64,000 nucleotides of DNA from Taxillus chinensis (GCA_023512835.1 CM042089.1:19410438-19474437); one strand, 5' to 3'. Counted from the first letter of the stretch, positions 49,201 through 62,477 are shown. A program made the numbers and translations. Notes: a model not told the origin generated them from the sequence alone.

Positions 49201-50080
49201 GTGCAGTACAAAAAGATGCAGATTAAGTTCACTATCAGACAAACACAGCACACAATCTGGAGAAAAGCATCCGTACAATCTTTGTACATGCTAGGTTATC
49301 TAAATAGTGAACACTAGTTAGCAATAAAGCAATGCCACTAAGATATTTTTGGCATTCTTTTCATAACATTACCAAAACTACACATTTCAACAATTTAAAC
49401 TCGATAATATCATAAAACATAAAATTAGCCAAAATGCAGAAAATATTACATCAGAATTTTGAATTTGCAGTGATGTTGCAATCTTATATGGAAATCTCGA
49501 CAAGCATAAGCCTACAAATTTAAGAACTTGTGAAATATTACAAAGGTTTTGTGCAACCAACCCAAAATCAGAAAGGAAAATTACTTGTGCTCCAGAATAC
49601 TTATGATTAGAGAAGGAAGTATACTATTTCTAACTTTCTGTTGAAGGATTAACGCTTGATGCTATAGAAGAAACAAAACCAATATTTTAGAATCCCAGAT
49701 AAAATGTAATTTGAGAAACTCATTATTTTATTTATACGAAATCTAAAGGCATGAATCTTGCCTCCACTTTCTGATCTCATCAAAATAGAGTTCCTAAAAA
49801 CCGACATACATGAACTTTTTTTTTAAATGGAAAAGTAATCGGAAAAAAACAAACAAGGCCAAAAGAAAAAACAAAGAAACAATAGTACAAATATGAAACC
49901 TCTCTCTATCTGCTATTTTAACCCATGGAGAAACAATGCCCAAAAACAAAACCCAGATACAAAAACATAAACCCACCAAAAAAAAAAAGTACAAAGGTTC
50001 CCACATGATAAATCAAGGCAAATAAAGAGTACCCACCATAAAGAAGAAAAAGCCTTATCGTCTGGAGGAACATCAGCCAT
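43232..50080 (-). CDS. Receptor-like cytoplasmic kinase, RBK1/RBK2 type (nine exons, 496 aa)
   Basis: Soluble serine/threonine kinase of the RLCK group that includes the Arabidopsis ROP-binding kinases RBK1 and RBK2. Exons on the complement, 5' to 3': 50037-50080, 48264-48373, 47762-48148, 47263-47514, 47010-47164, 45882-45961, 45666-45801, 45423-45572, 43232-43408; all GT-AG and in phase. The N-terminal 160 residues are Ser-rich with the [10 protein letters not shown] motif of the group. Kinase features: glycine loop [12 protein letters not shown] (184-195), Lys206, HRDIKSDN (299-306, catalytic Asp301), DFG (319-321), APE (346-348). The tail [20 protein letters not shown] is diagnostic of the group. 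All catalytic residues are present. Exons 1-2 are less certain: the short first exon starts [15 protein letters not shown] and uses a GTGGGT donor; Met-76 in exon 3 is an alternative start. Confidence 0.88.
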
Positions 50081-50325
50081 GAACACAGAAATCAGGTAAA
50101 CTAGATGATAGATGAACCAGAGACAATGTGACGATAGAGAGAGAGAGAGAGAGAGAGATGGTTGAGGCTACCTACCATGTACATTACCTGTGTACAAAAA
50201 GATAAAATTCGTAAAGAGGGTCTCTTGCCCAAATTTTCCCGCAGCTAACGCGGACCGATTATGCAGAAGGGTCACTGAAAATTAATAGGTCTTCTTCTAT
50301 ATTTGGAGGGACACGTGCACAGAGA

Positions 50326-50370
<45 letters not shown>

Positions 50371-50530
50371 AGTGTGTGTTAAATACCAGTAGTTGGGTAT
50401 TGAGCTGAGACCAGAAACGGGGGTTTTGAGGTTGTATTGAAGAGACGTTGGATCGGTTAATGCTAACAACCAAGGTTTTGTATGTTCTGTTTCCTCGACG
50501 ATTTGACCAAAAACAATGTTTGTATATATT
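50081..50530 (-). promoter_or_regulatory. RLCK leader and core promoter with (GA)n/(CT)n tracts
   Basis: Upstream of the kinase start (minus strand) lie two purine/pyrimidine tracts, at 50138-50158 and 50322-50367 (CT on the gene strand). A TATATA box lies at about 50521-50528. The leader would be about 400 bases. Confidence 0.45.
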
Positions 50531-52389
50531 TTTTACCGCATCCTGGCGATGGCATTGGGGACCGGCTAATCACGCGACGTTAAACTGGGTTAAAATAATC
50601 CACCATTAGCTTTAGGTTAACCATAAATCACACACCTCCAGTTTAAAACTGTTGACTATTACAGATTCCTAAACTGACACATATAATTGGATGTAATGTA
50701 ACCCTTTTTTTAACCTCCTATTTGTAGATGCCATTATTATTATATCATTCATAAAGCAAAAAATAATAATAATTTAAAATATTTTTATACTAATAGAAAC
50801 CCCCGCTAAGAAAAAAAAAACTTACATAAATCGGCCTGCCAATTTTCTACTAAAAGCCACCCATCATCGGTGTTGTTGACCCTTATTAAGTCTCCATTTG
50901 AAAACAACACAAAAAAAATTATAATTAAAAAATAAAATAAAATATATCAAATAATATATTATTTATTCTCTAAATTTAATTAATAATATAATTTACTATC
51001 TTATATTATTTGCGATAAATATATTGCTAATTATAATAGTGTTAAATAAATTATATGATTTTAAAAAGTTATTTAATTTAATTATAAGATAATTTGATGA
51101 GTTTTTTTATGCTTTTATGTTATTAATTTTAACTTAAATGGTACTAATTATGGTTTCAAAGCTAGGTAAGTGAGGCCTGAGTTTTGGGTCTCCAAAAATT
51201 AGATTAAATTAAAGTTTCTAAGTCTCATATCATCTTAGTCTAATCTCTTATAGTAGTAAAGAATTAAAAATTAATTTATAATTTCAACAATATTATATAT
51301 TTTAAAATATTATATTATTACTATAATTATAGTAAAATAATAATAAAAATAAAAATAAAATGTTTAATTATATCTACATAATGGCTCATAATTTAATAAT
51401 TATCTTGGATTTTCTAAATTTTGAAAGCGACCCTATTAATCATAATTTTAAAGTGTGAATTATGTATTTTGTATTTCGGCTCTTCCTCAGCTCTTAATCT
51501 CTCTTTCCAGTAATTTTTTTTTTAGGTATGACATACACAGATTGTAATATATTTTTATTACATGTGTGTAGTCTGATTGTAATAAATATAAGGGATTAAA
51601 AAATAGTATACATGAAATAAAAAATTATAATTTAAAAAAGTGATAAAATAATAAATAAAATATATTAAATAATATATTATTTAATTTTTAAAATAGAAAT
51701 AGAAATTATGAAGGTAATGCTTTGCACTCTCTTTCTGTAATTTTTTTTAAGTCAACGTACACATAATATTGTTAGCTCTGTAATTCACGTGCTTCGGGTG
51801 GGGTGGCCAATGATTGCTGGATCATCTTCCTCGGCGCAGATGTAGGCTTTACGTAATATGGTCGTATCGTAGGACAATCTGTTGAACCTTCATTTGAAAT
51901 TAATTCAAAGTGGGTTGATTTTGAAAATTGGTTTTGGGCAAGTTTTTAATTATTTTATTTTTTTGGTTTGATCCCGTGAAACGAACCGAATCGGCTTGTT
52001 TGGTGTTCATCATCAAATCAGTCGTTGATTGGGAAAAATCAAGAGTGGAGCGCGATCAACAGTCAGGCCTTGATAAACAAATGGTACGCATCAAACTAAG
52101 AAATGAAAGACATTAAAACGATGATGCACATAGAGGTTAGATAATCAATTTATTATCTTTGATCCAGTTTAAATGATGCATTTATAGTTGGAGTGGGATT
52201 AGAGGTGGCAAACGTTTTGGACGGACCGGTGGGCCTTTCTTCTGGGGCCAATATATTACTTTTCATGACGGAGCAAAAATACATACCAAGGGAATAATTG
52301 AAGTTGAAATGGAAGGGTAAAATATCATAATCCACCGAATAAGTGAAAAAGGGGGTTGGGGTTATTACCATCATATTTTTTTCTATATA
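50531..52389. other. AT-rich intergenic DNA
   Basis: No gene, RNA or bounded repeat supported between the divergent kinase promoter and the next repeat. Confidence 0.45.
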
Positions 52390-52640
52390 AATATACAATA
52401 TAATAAAAAATTTTAAATATTATAAAAAATATTTTAAAATATAATTTAATAATCATATGAAATGAACATTAACATTCAATACATTATGAAATACTATACA
52501 AATTTTATAGAAAAAATAAATAATTTTTTTTTTTCTATTATGTTAATAATTTTATGACTTTTTCACTTTCTTTTCCTAAATAAATAAAACAGATTTCTAC
52601 GAAAAAAACTACTACTAGTGCTCTAATATATAATAGAATT
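52390..52640. repeat. AT-rich repeat related to the 0.8-1.6 kb element
   Basis: Ends in ATTTCTACG...CTACTAGTGCTCTAA. The interior TAATTTAATAATCATA and AAATACTATACAAATTTTATA words match the elements near 1.3, 4.2 and 62.7 kb. Ends approximate. Confidence 0.45.
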
Positions 52641-53690
52641 CTCAACAACGAAGGAAAATCATCGTTGCCGTGAAAGGGCATCACGTGCTACAAATTATAT
52701 ACTTGGCATTTCTTTTTTGTTTCATGCTAATGAATTCCATGTTTTTAACATTATTTAACCATAAGTTGCTAAATCCCAATGAGGTTGTCATGAATTATAT
52801 TTACTTGTTTTTGACATGAGTATCTGGTTTTGTCAATGCTAAGTAAGTCATTTGAAGTTGGTCAGTCTATAATTAACAACTTTTATGCCAAATAATTAAT
52901 ATGTTAGGTAGAGGTGGATATTATATTTTTTACCTTGATTATGTATCCAAATAAATAAAGAAAAGTAATAAAAAAGGACTTTTAATAGACAAAGAAAAGT
53001 AAATATAAAAAGAATCCTAATGGTAGAAAATATATTGTGCAATCCAATACGTGTACGTAATAATGTATGTATCACACATCACGGATAGTTCTCGTCAGCA
53101 CATTAATATTGCCTTAAAACTCTAATGGAAACCCATATTAATGTTTAGACTTGTGGATTAAATTATATGGACATGTTTTCTTATGTTATGCTTATGTTGT
53201 TGAGTAAGTGGGGATAACACTTGTATTATGCAAAAGTCTCCTTGTTATTTGGTGTTTTATTCGACTCCTTGCCCACCAAGTTAAAAGTCATTTTTCAAAA
53301 AATGATTTTTAACCTGACAATCGTTTTATTGAGCCAATATAATCGGTTTTCACTAAAATTCCTTCTTATTATAACTGGTTCTCATTGTTGTGTTCATTTT
53401 AACATTAAATAATTCTTAGTTTCAAAAGTGCTTTAGAGAATTAAGCTTTACTATTCTCACAGAAGTGCCCCTTTCTTCCCTGATATGTGTGATATTTATC
53501 AAGAATATTTTATCATATTTAATTGGATGATATCAAGTTATAAGAGTCATTGAAAGTAAAATTTAACCTTTTATTATTAACAAGTTTCACTAATATATCA
53601 TAGGAATAAGTTAAAGATTTCTTTTTATAGTGATTTACACCGAGTTACACATAATTAAGTTGTCCTTTTTGAACATAGATATCGGGATCT
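52641..53690. other. Intergenic DNA, possible LTR of the neighbouring copia relic
   Basis: No gene seen. The minus-strand copia RNase H relic next to it should have had its 3' LTR here, but no LTR ends could be identified. Confidence 0.35.
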
Positions 53691-54640
53691 CCAGTCAACT
53701 ATGTTGGGTTTACATTAAGATAACTCTTATGTTGTATAGTTTAAGGTCATTTCCCTCGATAAACTATTAACTTGCTCTCTAGTTAAACATTTTATTAACA
53801 GATCCACAAGATTATCTTTTGACTTACCCTATGTTTGGTAAGACATGGAAAATAGATGGAAAAATTTGAGGTGAAAAAAAGAGTGGAAAGGAAAAGAAAA
53901 AGTATAGAAAAAAAGTTTTCCACGTGGTTGTTTGGTTAGAATGAAAAAGGGATAGAAAATTTTAAAAAATTATTATTTTTATGACTTTATAAAGAAAACA
54001 AAAAAAGAAAGAAAAATATATAACACCTGAAATATTATTTTTACCCTCCTTTAAATGGCCATGATATTAAACGTTAGAGGACATATTCGTAAATGTCTTT
54101 GTGCGTCAATTTTCCATAGAAAATTACGCCATTTTGTAGGTAACAAAAAACTAGCCGTTAAAGATATATTTTTTAAACTTTTCTATGTCTTTCTTGGTCT
54201 ACCAAACACGAGAAAACAGGCTTTCCACCCATTTTTCGCACCTTTTTCCCACCGACCAAGTTTTCCACTCGCTTTTTATAGTCTGCCAAACAGAGGGTTA
54301 ATGTAATTAGCTAACATTATTATGTCTTTGACATATGTGTATTGATTTATCATTATACATTTTATTTTGTTTCCTTCCTAATACCAAATTGACTATCGCA
54401 ATGTATACATATTGTTGGCACAGGTTTTAACCACATTGGAGTTATCTTCCAATAAACTTTTTAGCTATTCAACTTCTTCTCCATCTTTATATAATGCTAT
54501 AAATTCTAATTCCATTGTGGATATTGTAATGCATGTTTATTTTGATTATTTCCATGATACTGCTCCTATACTAAGTTTAAATATATATTCACTTGTAAAT
54601 TTGGAATCATTAATGTTAGAGATTTAATTTGCATTATTGT
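53691..54640 (-). pseudogene. Copia RNase H relic split by a MITE
   Basis: On the minus strand, TCITISTMELEFIALYKDGE and LLEDNSNVVKTCANNMY (about 54400-54570) are followed by MYNDKSIHICQRHNNVS (about 54305-54365). After the MITE come DNLVDLLIKCLTREQVNSLS and REM (about 53745-53820). These are the successive motifs of copia RNase H (TxSTMESEF..., KSRHI-RRHN, KDN-ADPLTKGLTRE). Stop codons are present. The coding order resumes across the insertion at 53827-54297. Confidence 0.8.
53827..54297. mobile_element. Tourist-like MITE, 471 bp, inside the copia relic
   Basis: Terminal inverted repeats CCCTATGTTTGGTAAGAC (left) and CCCTCTGTTTGGCAGAC (right, reverse complement), flanked by TTA at 53824-53826 and 54298-54300. 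TTA duplication and TGTTTGG ends fit PIF/Harbinger MITEs. It interrupts a recognisable copia RNase H sequence, so it is younger than that element. Confidence 0.8.
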
Positions 54641-55522
54641 ATCCTGGTACATATGGATATATAATTAAATATCATTTGTCAGATTCTATTTTTGAATACA
54701 AAAATTCATTTTTGAGATTCGGTGACCAACACTAAAAGTTTTTATATTGAAAATAAAGATTTAAAGTTTGTTTGGTTAGACTTATCAAATAAAAGCTTAT
54801 AATTTGTTTATGATTTTTTTAAATAAAGACTTTAAGACTTTTTTCATAAGTAGGAAAAAATGTTTGGATAATAAAATATTTATGACTTATATTTGAGTCA
54901 AATGATGATAAGATCTAAATTTTAAATTTTATAATAATTTTAAAGGTTTGATAGATTTTAATGAATTAAATCATTAAATAATTTTTAACTTATAAAAGTA
55001 AACTTAAATTATAAAATCCTCACAAACACTTAAAAAATTGGGTTTATAAGATGCGTATAAGCTTAATCCAGGAGGGACTTACTCCATCGCTAACGTCATT
55101 GGATTAAAAAAACTTAAGAATCAACATATGTTGCGGTAAAAATACAAAATAAAAAAAGCAAATCAACAAAATGAATAGATCAAATTTTCGAAAATATTAT
55201 GCCTATTATATTTAAATTTATGTTAAAAAATAAAAAAGCCGCCGAGGAAAAGAAAAATAAAAAAAATAACCGCTTTTCCACACCGAAAAAGTTTCTCTCT
55301 CTCTTAACCGAACTAGTTTCCTGATTTTAACTAGTTTCCTGTTTTTAACAAACTAGTTTCCTTTTTTTGTTGTTTTCATATATACATGTCTAATATTTTG
55401 CATATCGTCTCCCGATTCGCAACCTCGTACCACCCCTCTGCCTCGTGATTCTCCGCTAACCTACTCTGCCTCTCCCGTATTTTCTTCGTTCCTTCTCCTT
55501 CTTCTTCTTCTTCTCCTTTCTC
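54641..55522. other. Upstream region of the IDM1-like gene
   Basis: AT-rich. Contains three direct copies of AACTAGTTTCCT (about 55312-55364) and a TATATA box at about 55379-55384. A (CTT)n stretch at 55495-55515 lies just before the start codon. A TGTTTGGTTAGAC word at 54768 and ACAAACAC near 55022 hint at another MITE, not proven. Confidence 0.4.
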
Positions 55523-58500
55523 ATGCTTTATCACAGTACGGGGGGTGATCCTCCCAAAGCCTGCCGTTGGCAACTCGCGGGACCTGAGATAGCCCCTGGA
55601 CCCCAATTCAACCCCACTGCAGTAGCTGATTACATTCACAGATCTTCTTATAGCCCTACTGCCAATGGGACTAAGAAGAAAAGCAGTGTGAATGTCCTAG
55701 CAACCGAACTCAGGAACCACCTCTTGTATCTTGGCTGGAAAATCGAGTACGCTAATGATAGAAACTCGACAGGTAAAGAATTTCGTAGGCTGCGTTACAT
55801 CTCTCCCTATGGCGGCAATTGCTACTATTCTCTTCCTCGAGTTTGTGAGTGCCTCAAAGAAGAAGAATGCAAAAACTTGTGCGCCCCAGAAAGCCATGCC
55901 TTGTTACCTCCAACCATTGAAGAGCAGCCTCCGTTGATTGAGGCTGTGCCTCAAAATCCACCCCCTAGACGTACGGTTGTTTCTGTTGAGCCCGAGTATT
56001 GTCCCCGAGCTGTCTGGGACTGGTACGTACTTGGAGAAGATCCGAAACAGAGTTCCGGGGACAGGGACAAGACTTTAAAGGCCAAAAAGCACCTTGCCTC
56101 CGTGGGGTGGACGTTTTGGTATGCATACAAGAACGACAGGCAGGAGTTGCGCTACAACTCGCCAGCAGGGAAGTGTTTCACCTCACTTCGAACAGCCTGC
56201 AAGCATTGTTTGGAACAAGGGGGAGACATTTACAGAATGGATGCCTCTGGCTGTGTAGAAGCAGAAAGTGGGGGACAAATTCTAGGAGCCCTGGCACAGA
56301 CCAGTTCATCGATTCAACCTCAAAACCATGTAAGTTTCCGTGTTGAACCAGAAGTGGATTCGGTAGTTGGATTAACCCTCGAAAGGAAAAGGAAACTTAG
56401 GGATACCAGCTCCAGAAAGAAGAAGAAGAAGAAGAAGACGAAGAAGAAGAGGAAGTTGTTATCCGGAGGCGCACGTCCTGCTGGGATGGTGGCGGTACGG
56501 AGTTCCTCAAATCACAATCCTAGGACTGTGCTCTCTTGGTTGATAGACAACAATGTTTTAATGCCGAGGGATAGGGTGGAGTACCGGAGCAGGAAGGACA
56601 ACCACAGAATGGCTGCGGGGAAGATTACCCGGGATGGGATCAAATGCAGCTGCTGCCAAGAAATTTTCACACTTACTAGATTCGAAGCTCATGCGGGCAG
56701 CACTTACCATCGGCCAGCAGCTAATATCTTTTTGGAAGATGGGAGGTCTTTGTTAGACTGCCAAATGCAAGCTATGTCTAACAATGATGGAGGGAATAGG
56801 TTCCCATCCAAATCCAAATGTAGTACGAAAAAGAGGGTTCAACATCAACACCAAAGTGATTACGTATGCTCCATCTGTCTCCTTGGTGGTGACTTAATTT
56901 TGTGTGATCAATGTCCGTCCACTTTCCACAAGAACTGTGTTGGTTTGAAGGTCAGTCTTTCGTTGCATTGCTGGGTACTTCATCAGAATTAGCAGAACCA
57001 TCTTCATATTTTAAACACAAACGGAAATTGTGAGACTGAATATTTTGTGTGTTTATTTCAGGATGCTCCGGGTGGAAACTGGTTCTGCCCCTTCTGCTGT
57101 TGTAGAATTTGCCGCCAAAGAGAATTAAGTGGTGATATCGTTAATCGTCTTCTCAGCTGTTCTCAATGCGAACATCAATGTTTGTACCTACCTCGTATGT
57201 GTTTTGCGTCCTCAAACTGTAGATTTGAATGCTTTCTAACACCATTTATTAAATTTGATGTAGATCATGGCTGCTGCTTGAGGGAAAAAGGGTTAGCTTT
57301 GCTGGGAACTAATTGTGGAGAAAATTGGTTCTGCAGTGAAAGCTGTAAAAAGGTATGATTACTGCTTTTTCTTCATTTTCTGTGCGCTGTGTAATGCTCA
57401 AGAATCAAATAGTATTATAAACAATGGACCTGACATCAATGACAACACTCTCATTCGCAGATATTTGTTTCCCTTCGGGAGATTGTGGGAAAAACAGTAT
57501 CCTTAGATTCAAATTTTTCTTGGACGCTATTAAGAACCAACAAATATGATCAAACTGATCAGGGCGGCATTGATATTGAAGTGGGAGCAGAGAACGACAG
57601 CAAGCTCAATGTTGCTACGGGTGTTATGCATGAGTGCTTTGAGCCGGTTCAAGAAGCATTCACTGGGAGAGATCTCGCTGAAGATGTTATTTTCAGTAAC
57701 TGGTAAGATGCTTCACTCTGTTTTACTGTTTTTTTTTCTTTTTTTCTTTTTTTTAATTTTCTTTTTTATAATGCAAACCCCTTCCTTTGAGGTGTTGATG
57801 TTTCTTGGCAATTTTAGCATTTCTAATATAAAGCGAAATGTGTTTACTTTAAATCCATAATGTGTAGTTGCATCGTAGGAATTGTAATATAAACTAGTCT
57901 AATGTTTTGTGATTTTGGAATTATGCAGTTCACGGCTCAAACGTTTGAATTTCCGAAGGTTTCACACTGTTATTTTGGGGAGGGAAGATGAGGTTATTTC
58001 CGTTGCTACTGTGAGGTTAGTTGCTGAGACTTGATATAATTTTTTGATGACTAATGATGAGTGCTTGTGATTAACTATTACAGTATATAAAATGTGTTTT
58101 CCCGTTCAGGGTACATGACAATAAAGTGGCAGAAGTACCGCTGGTTGCTACACGGTTTCGATATCGTCGACAAGGGATGTGTCGGATTCTGATGCAGGAG
58201 CTCGAGAAGGTAGTCTATTCTTGAGTTGAGGTGTTCCTTTTGCGCATGCTTGTGTTTTACTTCAGTTACTCATAAGCTTCTCCGTTTGTTTTTCAGAAGC
58301 TCACTACGTTGGGCATCGAGAGGCTGGTTTTGCCTGCTGCTAAGAGCGTATTGAAAACATGGACCGGTCCGTTTGGGTTTTCAGAGACGACGGAGCGTGA
58401 CAGATTAGAGCTTTTGGATTACACATTCTTGGATTTCCAAGGCACTGTCATGTGTCAGAAACTTTTAATGCAGGCCAGGGCCACTTCAAGTGAATCAGAA

Positions 58501-59047
58501 AGTATGTCTTGTCTTCTTTGCATATTAGTTGGGACTTGGGGTGGGTATTGGGGAAGGTGTTCACAGACCAATAATTTGCAAATTTGCAGGAATTCACGAC
58601 ATTGAGTACGTGGGTGATGGTCATGTGAAGGAACTTCATGAACAACTCGCTCCTCTTGAATCCAAAAACAATTCAGGGTCCTGCTATATCCAATACGCCG
58701 GCGGCAGCCATATGAAGGAATTTAAGGAACCTTGCCTTCTTGAATGCCGCCCACTGGAGTGTGAATTCAGTGCCGAGAGCTCCATTGAAGATGCAGGTGC
58801 CAATTATATGAAGGAAACTCAAGAACCAGCTCTTCCCAAATGCAAACCGTTTGGGAGCCAAATCAGTGCCAAGTGTTCTTTTGAAGTCACACGTCAAGAG
58901 ATGGAATTTCAGGGGCCCAGTCCTCCCCGGAGCTTAAATTTTCGCATCAAACTCAAGCGGGGGAGCACTACTTCAGACACTGATTGTGAGGTATCCCAGT
59001 ATCCCAGAGTAATGTTGCCACGCATCACCAATGTTACAAGCGGCTGA
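55523..59047 (+). CDS. IDM1-like PHD-finger/GNAT protein (eight exons, 908 aa)
   Basis: Nuclear protein of the Increased DNA Methylation 1 family; IDM1 acetylates histone H3 at selected loci and so promotes ROS1-dependent DNA demethylation. Exons: 55523-56950, 57062-57179, 57264-57352, 57461-57702, 57929-58015, 58110-58209, 58297-58501, 58590-59047, all in phase. Order: two related N-terminal modules (about 63-111 and 187-231, each with GW...LRY-SP-G-C--SL); a lysine-rich nuclear signal (288-311); a TPL-binding-type domain (334-412, with GIKCSCC and FEAHAGST); a C4HC3 PHD finger (449-about 505); a second Cys/His module ending CGENWFCSESC; and a GNAT domain (about 630-735) with RYRRQGMCRILM as the acetyl-CoA loop. 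The C-terminal tail carries three imperfect repeats of about 31 residues. The start is the first in-frame ATG. IDM1 itself versus a paralogue cannot be decided. Confidence 0.92.
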
Positions 59048-61817
59048 AGATTTCAGGAACTGCCAGAGTTGAGCCTCGGCTTGTTCCACCATATATGGGA
59101 CCATCATGACAATGCTGGGGATGTTTCTTGATGGACCAGTCTCGAAGAAGCTAGATCCTATGGGGCTCATGTTTGGTTATAGTTGCCCCTTGTAAACCAT
59201 ACTCAACTTGTCTATTTTGTACATTCCAGTGATGTAGAATGTGTAGATAGGCGTGTATTAGCTTAGGAGAAAGGCGGTGCCCTGCATCATAGCTCGTTGA
59301 AAACAGCTCAAATTTATAAGAGGAAATTTATGGGTTTGAATTCAACCTTACCCATGATGTTGTACTAATAAACTCATAAACTCAAATTAGTTCATAGTTT
59401 GGATTGACACTAGAAAGCTATTGATAGTATATTAATCATACATTTTTATTTAAGGATAATATTACATACCATTAATGTTACGTAATAAGTAAATAATTGT
59501 AACGACACAATAATATATCATAATATTAAAAAAAACAAATAAAGTACGATCGCTTACGACATTTAAGATTTCATGTTGATATCGCAAGCCAATTGCACAT
59601 ATTATTTCTCCTAAGAACTAATATTATTAATACATTTCAAAAAAATTAATTAGCGATTAAATTTGAATTGGATTAAAACAAAATTTATATTCTGACAAAT
59701 GAAACATCAACCGCATGCAAGTTCAATTTGAATGAATCTATTTATATTTATAATAATACATATTTTAATTAGTTATTATATATATATATATATATATACA
59801 CACACCTCGTGAGTTATGTAATCTTTATATAATACACACATATATGAATTTAAGTGTCATTATACACAATTTTTATTTTTTTTATTTTTTCTAATAATAA
59901 TAGTCTAACATAAAAAATTACATGTATGTGCCATCAAACCTACCAATTTTATTATATTTAAATATTAAATATCCAATATAATCATTGTTTTTGTTCAAGC
60001 CTATTTGAAATAAACTTAAACTAAACTTAATGCAATAAAAAAAATAAAGTTGTTACTCATCGTTTATGGAGTGTGATGATTGCCTTCAGTAGCTCAAAAA
60101 AATTGTTATGCACTTCAAAAAAAAAAAATTGGAGTCGGTTAGAATTCATATTTTCACAATCTCTTAAATCAATACTTATCCTAAAAATTAAAGGTTTTTA
60201 CTTGGTTTTACGTTTGGTTTTTATTTGTAAATTCCGTATTAAATGGTAATATATAGTTTATCACATTTGATGTTAGGCCGAATAATTAAAATGTATATAT
60301 TTTTCATGACAAGGCCCTATGAGGACCTACGTTCTTATATATTTATTTTTCTATGTTGTACGTTTTTGTTTAAGTTCAAATTAAGATAGATTGATTTTTA
60401 AAATATTACAAGATAGCCGTCGCAAGTTTTTATATGGGATGTGGCTAAGAGTTGGTCCTAGGTGGTTGAGGATTAACATTTATTGCGATTTGTTTTTCAT
60501 CCTTTTTTTTTTAATTACTGTTGTAGTGGTGGTGTTGGTAGTGATTGATATTTTTTATTTTCCTTTTTTTCCTTTTCTATTCCCTTCTCACATATTATAA
60601 CAACCAAAACAAAAACAACAAAACAACGATAAAAATGTCATAAAGACCACCAGTTACAATAAAATTTTAGATAATCCTCAATATCTAACATTGCAAAAAA
60701 GGGCCGAATTCAGATGTGGATATCAAAAATATGATAAATTGCATGCATATAGATAAAATTTTATTTATTCATTTACTTGAAATTATTTAAGATATAAATA
60801 AATAAATGAAATTACTAGAATTTTCTAATATTTAACGTCATTAAAATAAATCACATGATTCCATTTAAAAGAGGTATTATAAAAATTAATTATAGTTTTA
60901 AATTTAAATAGTTTACAATAATTTTAAAATTTAAAATTTAAACTATTTCGAAGTTATACACTTTTGGGATGATGCCTTATAATGTATCAGGAGAGGGCGA
61001 TGATTATTATGATTGAATAAAAACAGTTTATCAAAGTGAAAATTTGTGAGAAAATGGCTCACCATGATTGGTGATCGTCTCATATAATTATGAGACTTGC
61101 AGTTTCTTATTATGTGATTAGCGTCTACAAAGTTTTGGTCAGCAATCAAAATTTGACTTTGTAGTATACTTTCGCATAATTTCCTCTATTAAATATCATA
61201 TCATATCATAGTGGATGTGTTTTGTGGGAAATTAATAGAGAAAAGTGGGAAAAATTATATAGAGACTGTGATATTGTATAATCCATACCATAATGAATTT
61301 GTTCCTCCTATCTAGAGGCAATATGTTTCTTTGAGTGCATATATGTTGTTTAAATGATACACCATAATCATCTTCTCATAGGAGTTAGTTTGTTTCATTA
61401 GCCTCAGGTTATAGTGAAGTTTAAATAAAATTGAATTAATTTGCAGTAAATTATTATTATTAATTTGATATCTTGACGTTTAGGGATTATTTGATATAAT
61501 GATATTATTTTTAAAAATATTATTATTTTTAAAATAGTAGATCCAATAAATTTAAATTATTTATAAGTAGTAAAAATTCATCTTAAAAATAAATTATTTT
61601 TTAAAAATAATCATGCTGAAGCAAACGTAGCGTTAGCCTTTAGTTACTTTTTTCATTACAATTTTTAATATATGAAAACATAATAACAAAATAGAGCCTA
61701 AATTTTATCACACATTATTTATAATTTATTTTTATATTTTAAATATAATTTGTGGCAATTAATGCTACAAATTTATTAAAACATTTAATTATTATATTAA
61801 TGCTCTTAGTCAAACTT
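59048..61817. other. AT-rich intergenic DNA
   Basis: Begins with the 3' flank of the IDM1-like gene. A (TA)n run is at about 59779-59798. No gene or bounded repeat was supported. Confidence 0.45.
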
Positions 61818-62477
61818 TTAGAGTAGCACTCATGATGGGCTCAACAAAGTTAAATTTTTATTAAATTTTAACTAAAAAGCATTAAAAGGTCTCTACAGCA
61901 GCCTCAACAAAATAGCCACAAAAATAACTATTTAAGTTTCGCTCGCTAAATCTGATTCCATTTCTATTTAAATCTGTTTCCCATCACTGTCAGTCCAATC
62001 CCCTCTGCCCCCCTTCGACCCCCTATTCCCGTCCGATTCCATTTCTATCCAATCCGGCGTTGTCATGAGCGGAGACAACGTTAAAAGAGGAGTCAGTGGC
62101 GTGGTGGTGATGGAGATGGCGTTATTGTTCGAGTGGGTTCTTTGTGTTTTAGGCGTAATAATTTGGGTATCATAATAATCATCATCTCACCTTCAATTCT
62201 AGTCACGCGGCCACGACCCTTGATTGCAGTGTCCTTCCACCAGTTTTCTACAGTGTCCTTCCACGAACCTCAATTGAAGTTTTTTGAAGATTTTCGTCTG
62301 ACGTCATCCCTGCTTTCATCTTGGGTTTGATAATATATTAATATTTTATTAAAATAGCTAAAGAAATATTGAGCATGTTATTTAAGGTTGTAAAAAGATA
62401 ATTGCTAAATTTTATAAAAGGTAAGTTTTTGGTTAAATTTTAGCTAAAGTGTGTTGAGGCCATTGTGAATGCTCTAA
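61818..62477. mobile_element. TIR element with TTAGAG ends carrying GC-richer cargo
   Basis: Left end TTAGAGTAGCACTCATGATG, right end (reverse complement) TTAGAGCATTCACAATGGCC; both continue into CTCAACA and AAATTTTA-CTAAAA words, so the arms match over about 60 bases. The middle (about 61980-62330) is GC-richer (CCCTCTGCCCC, GGTGGTGATGGAGATGG). No transposase. Same end type as fragments near 6.3 and 38.9 kb. Confidence 0.55.
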
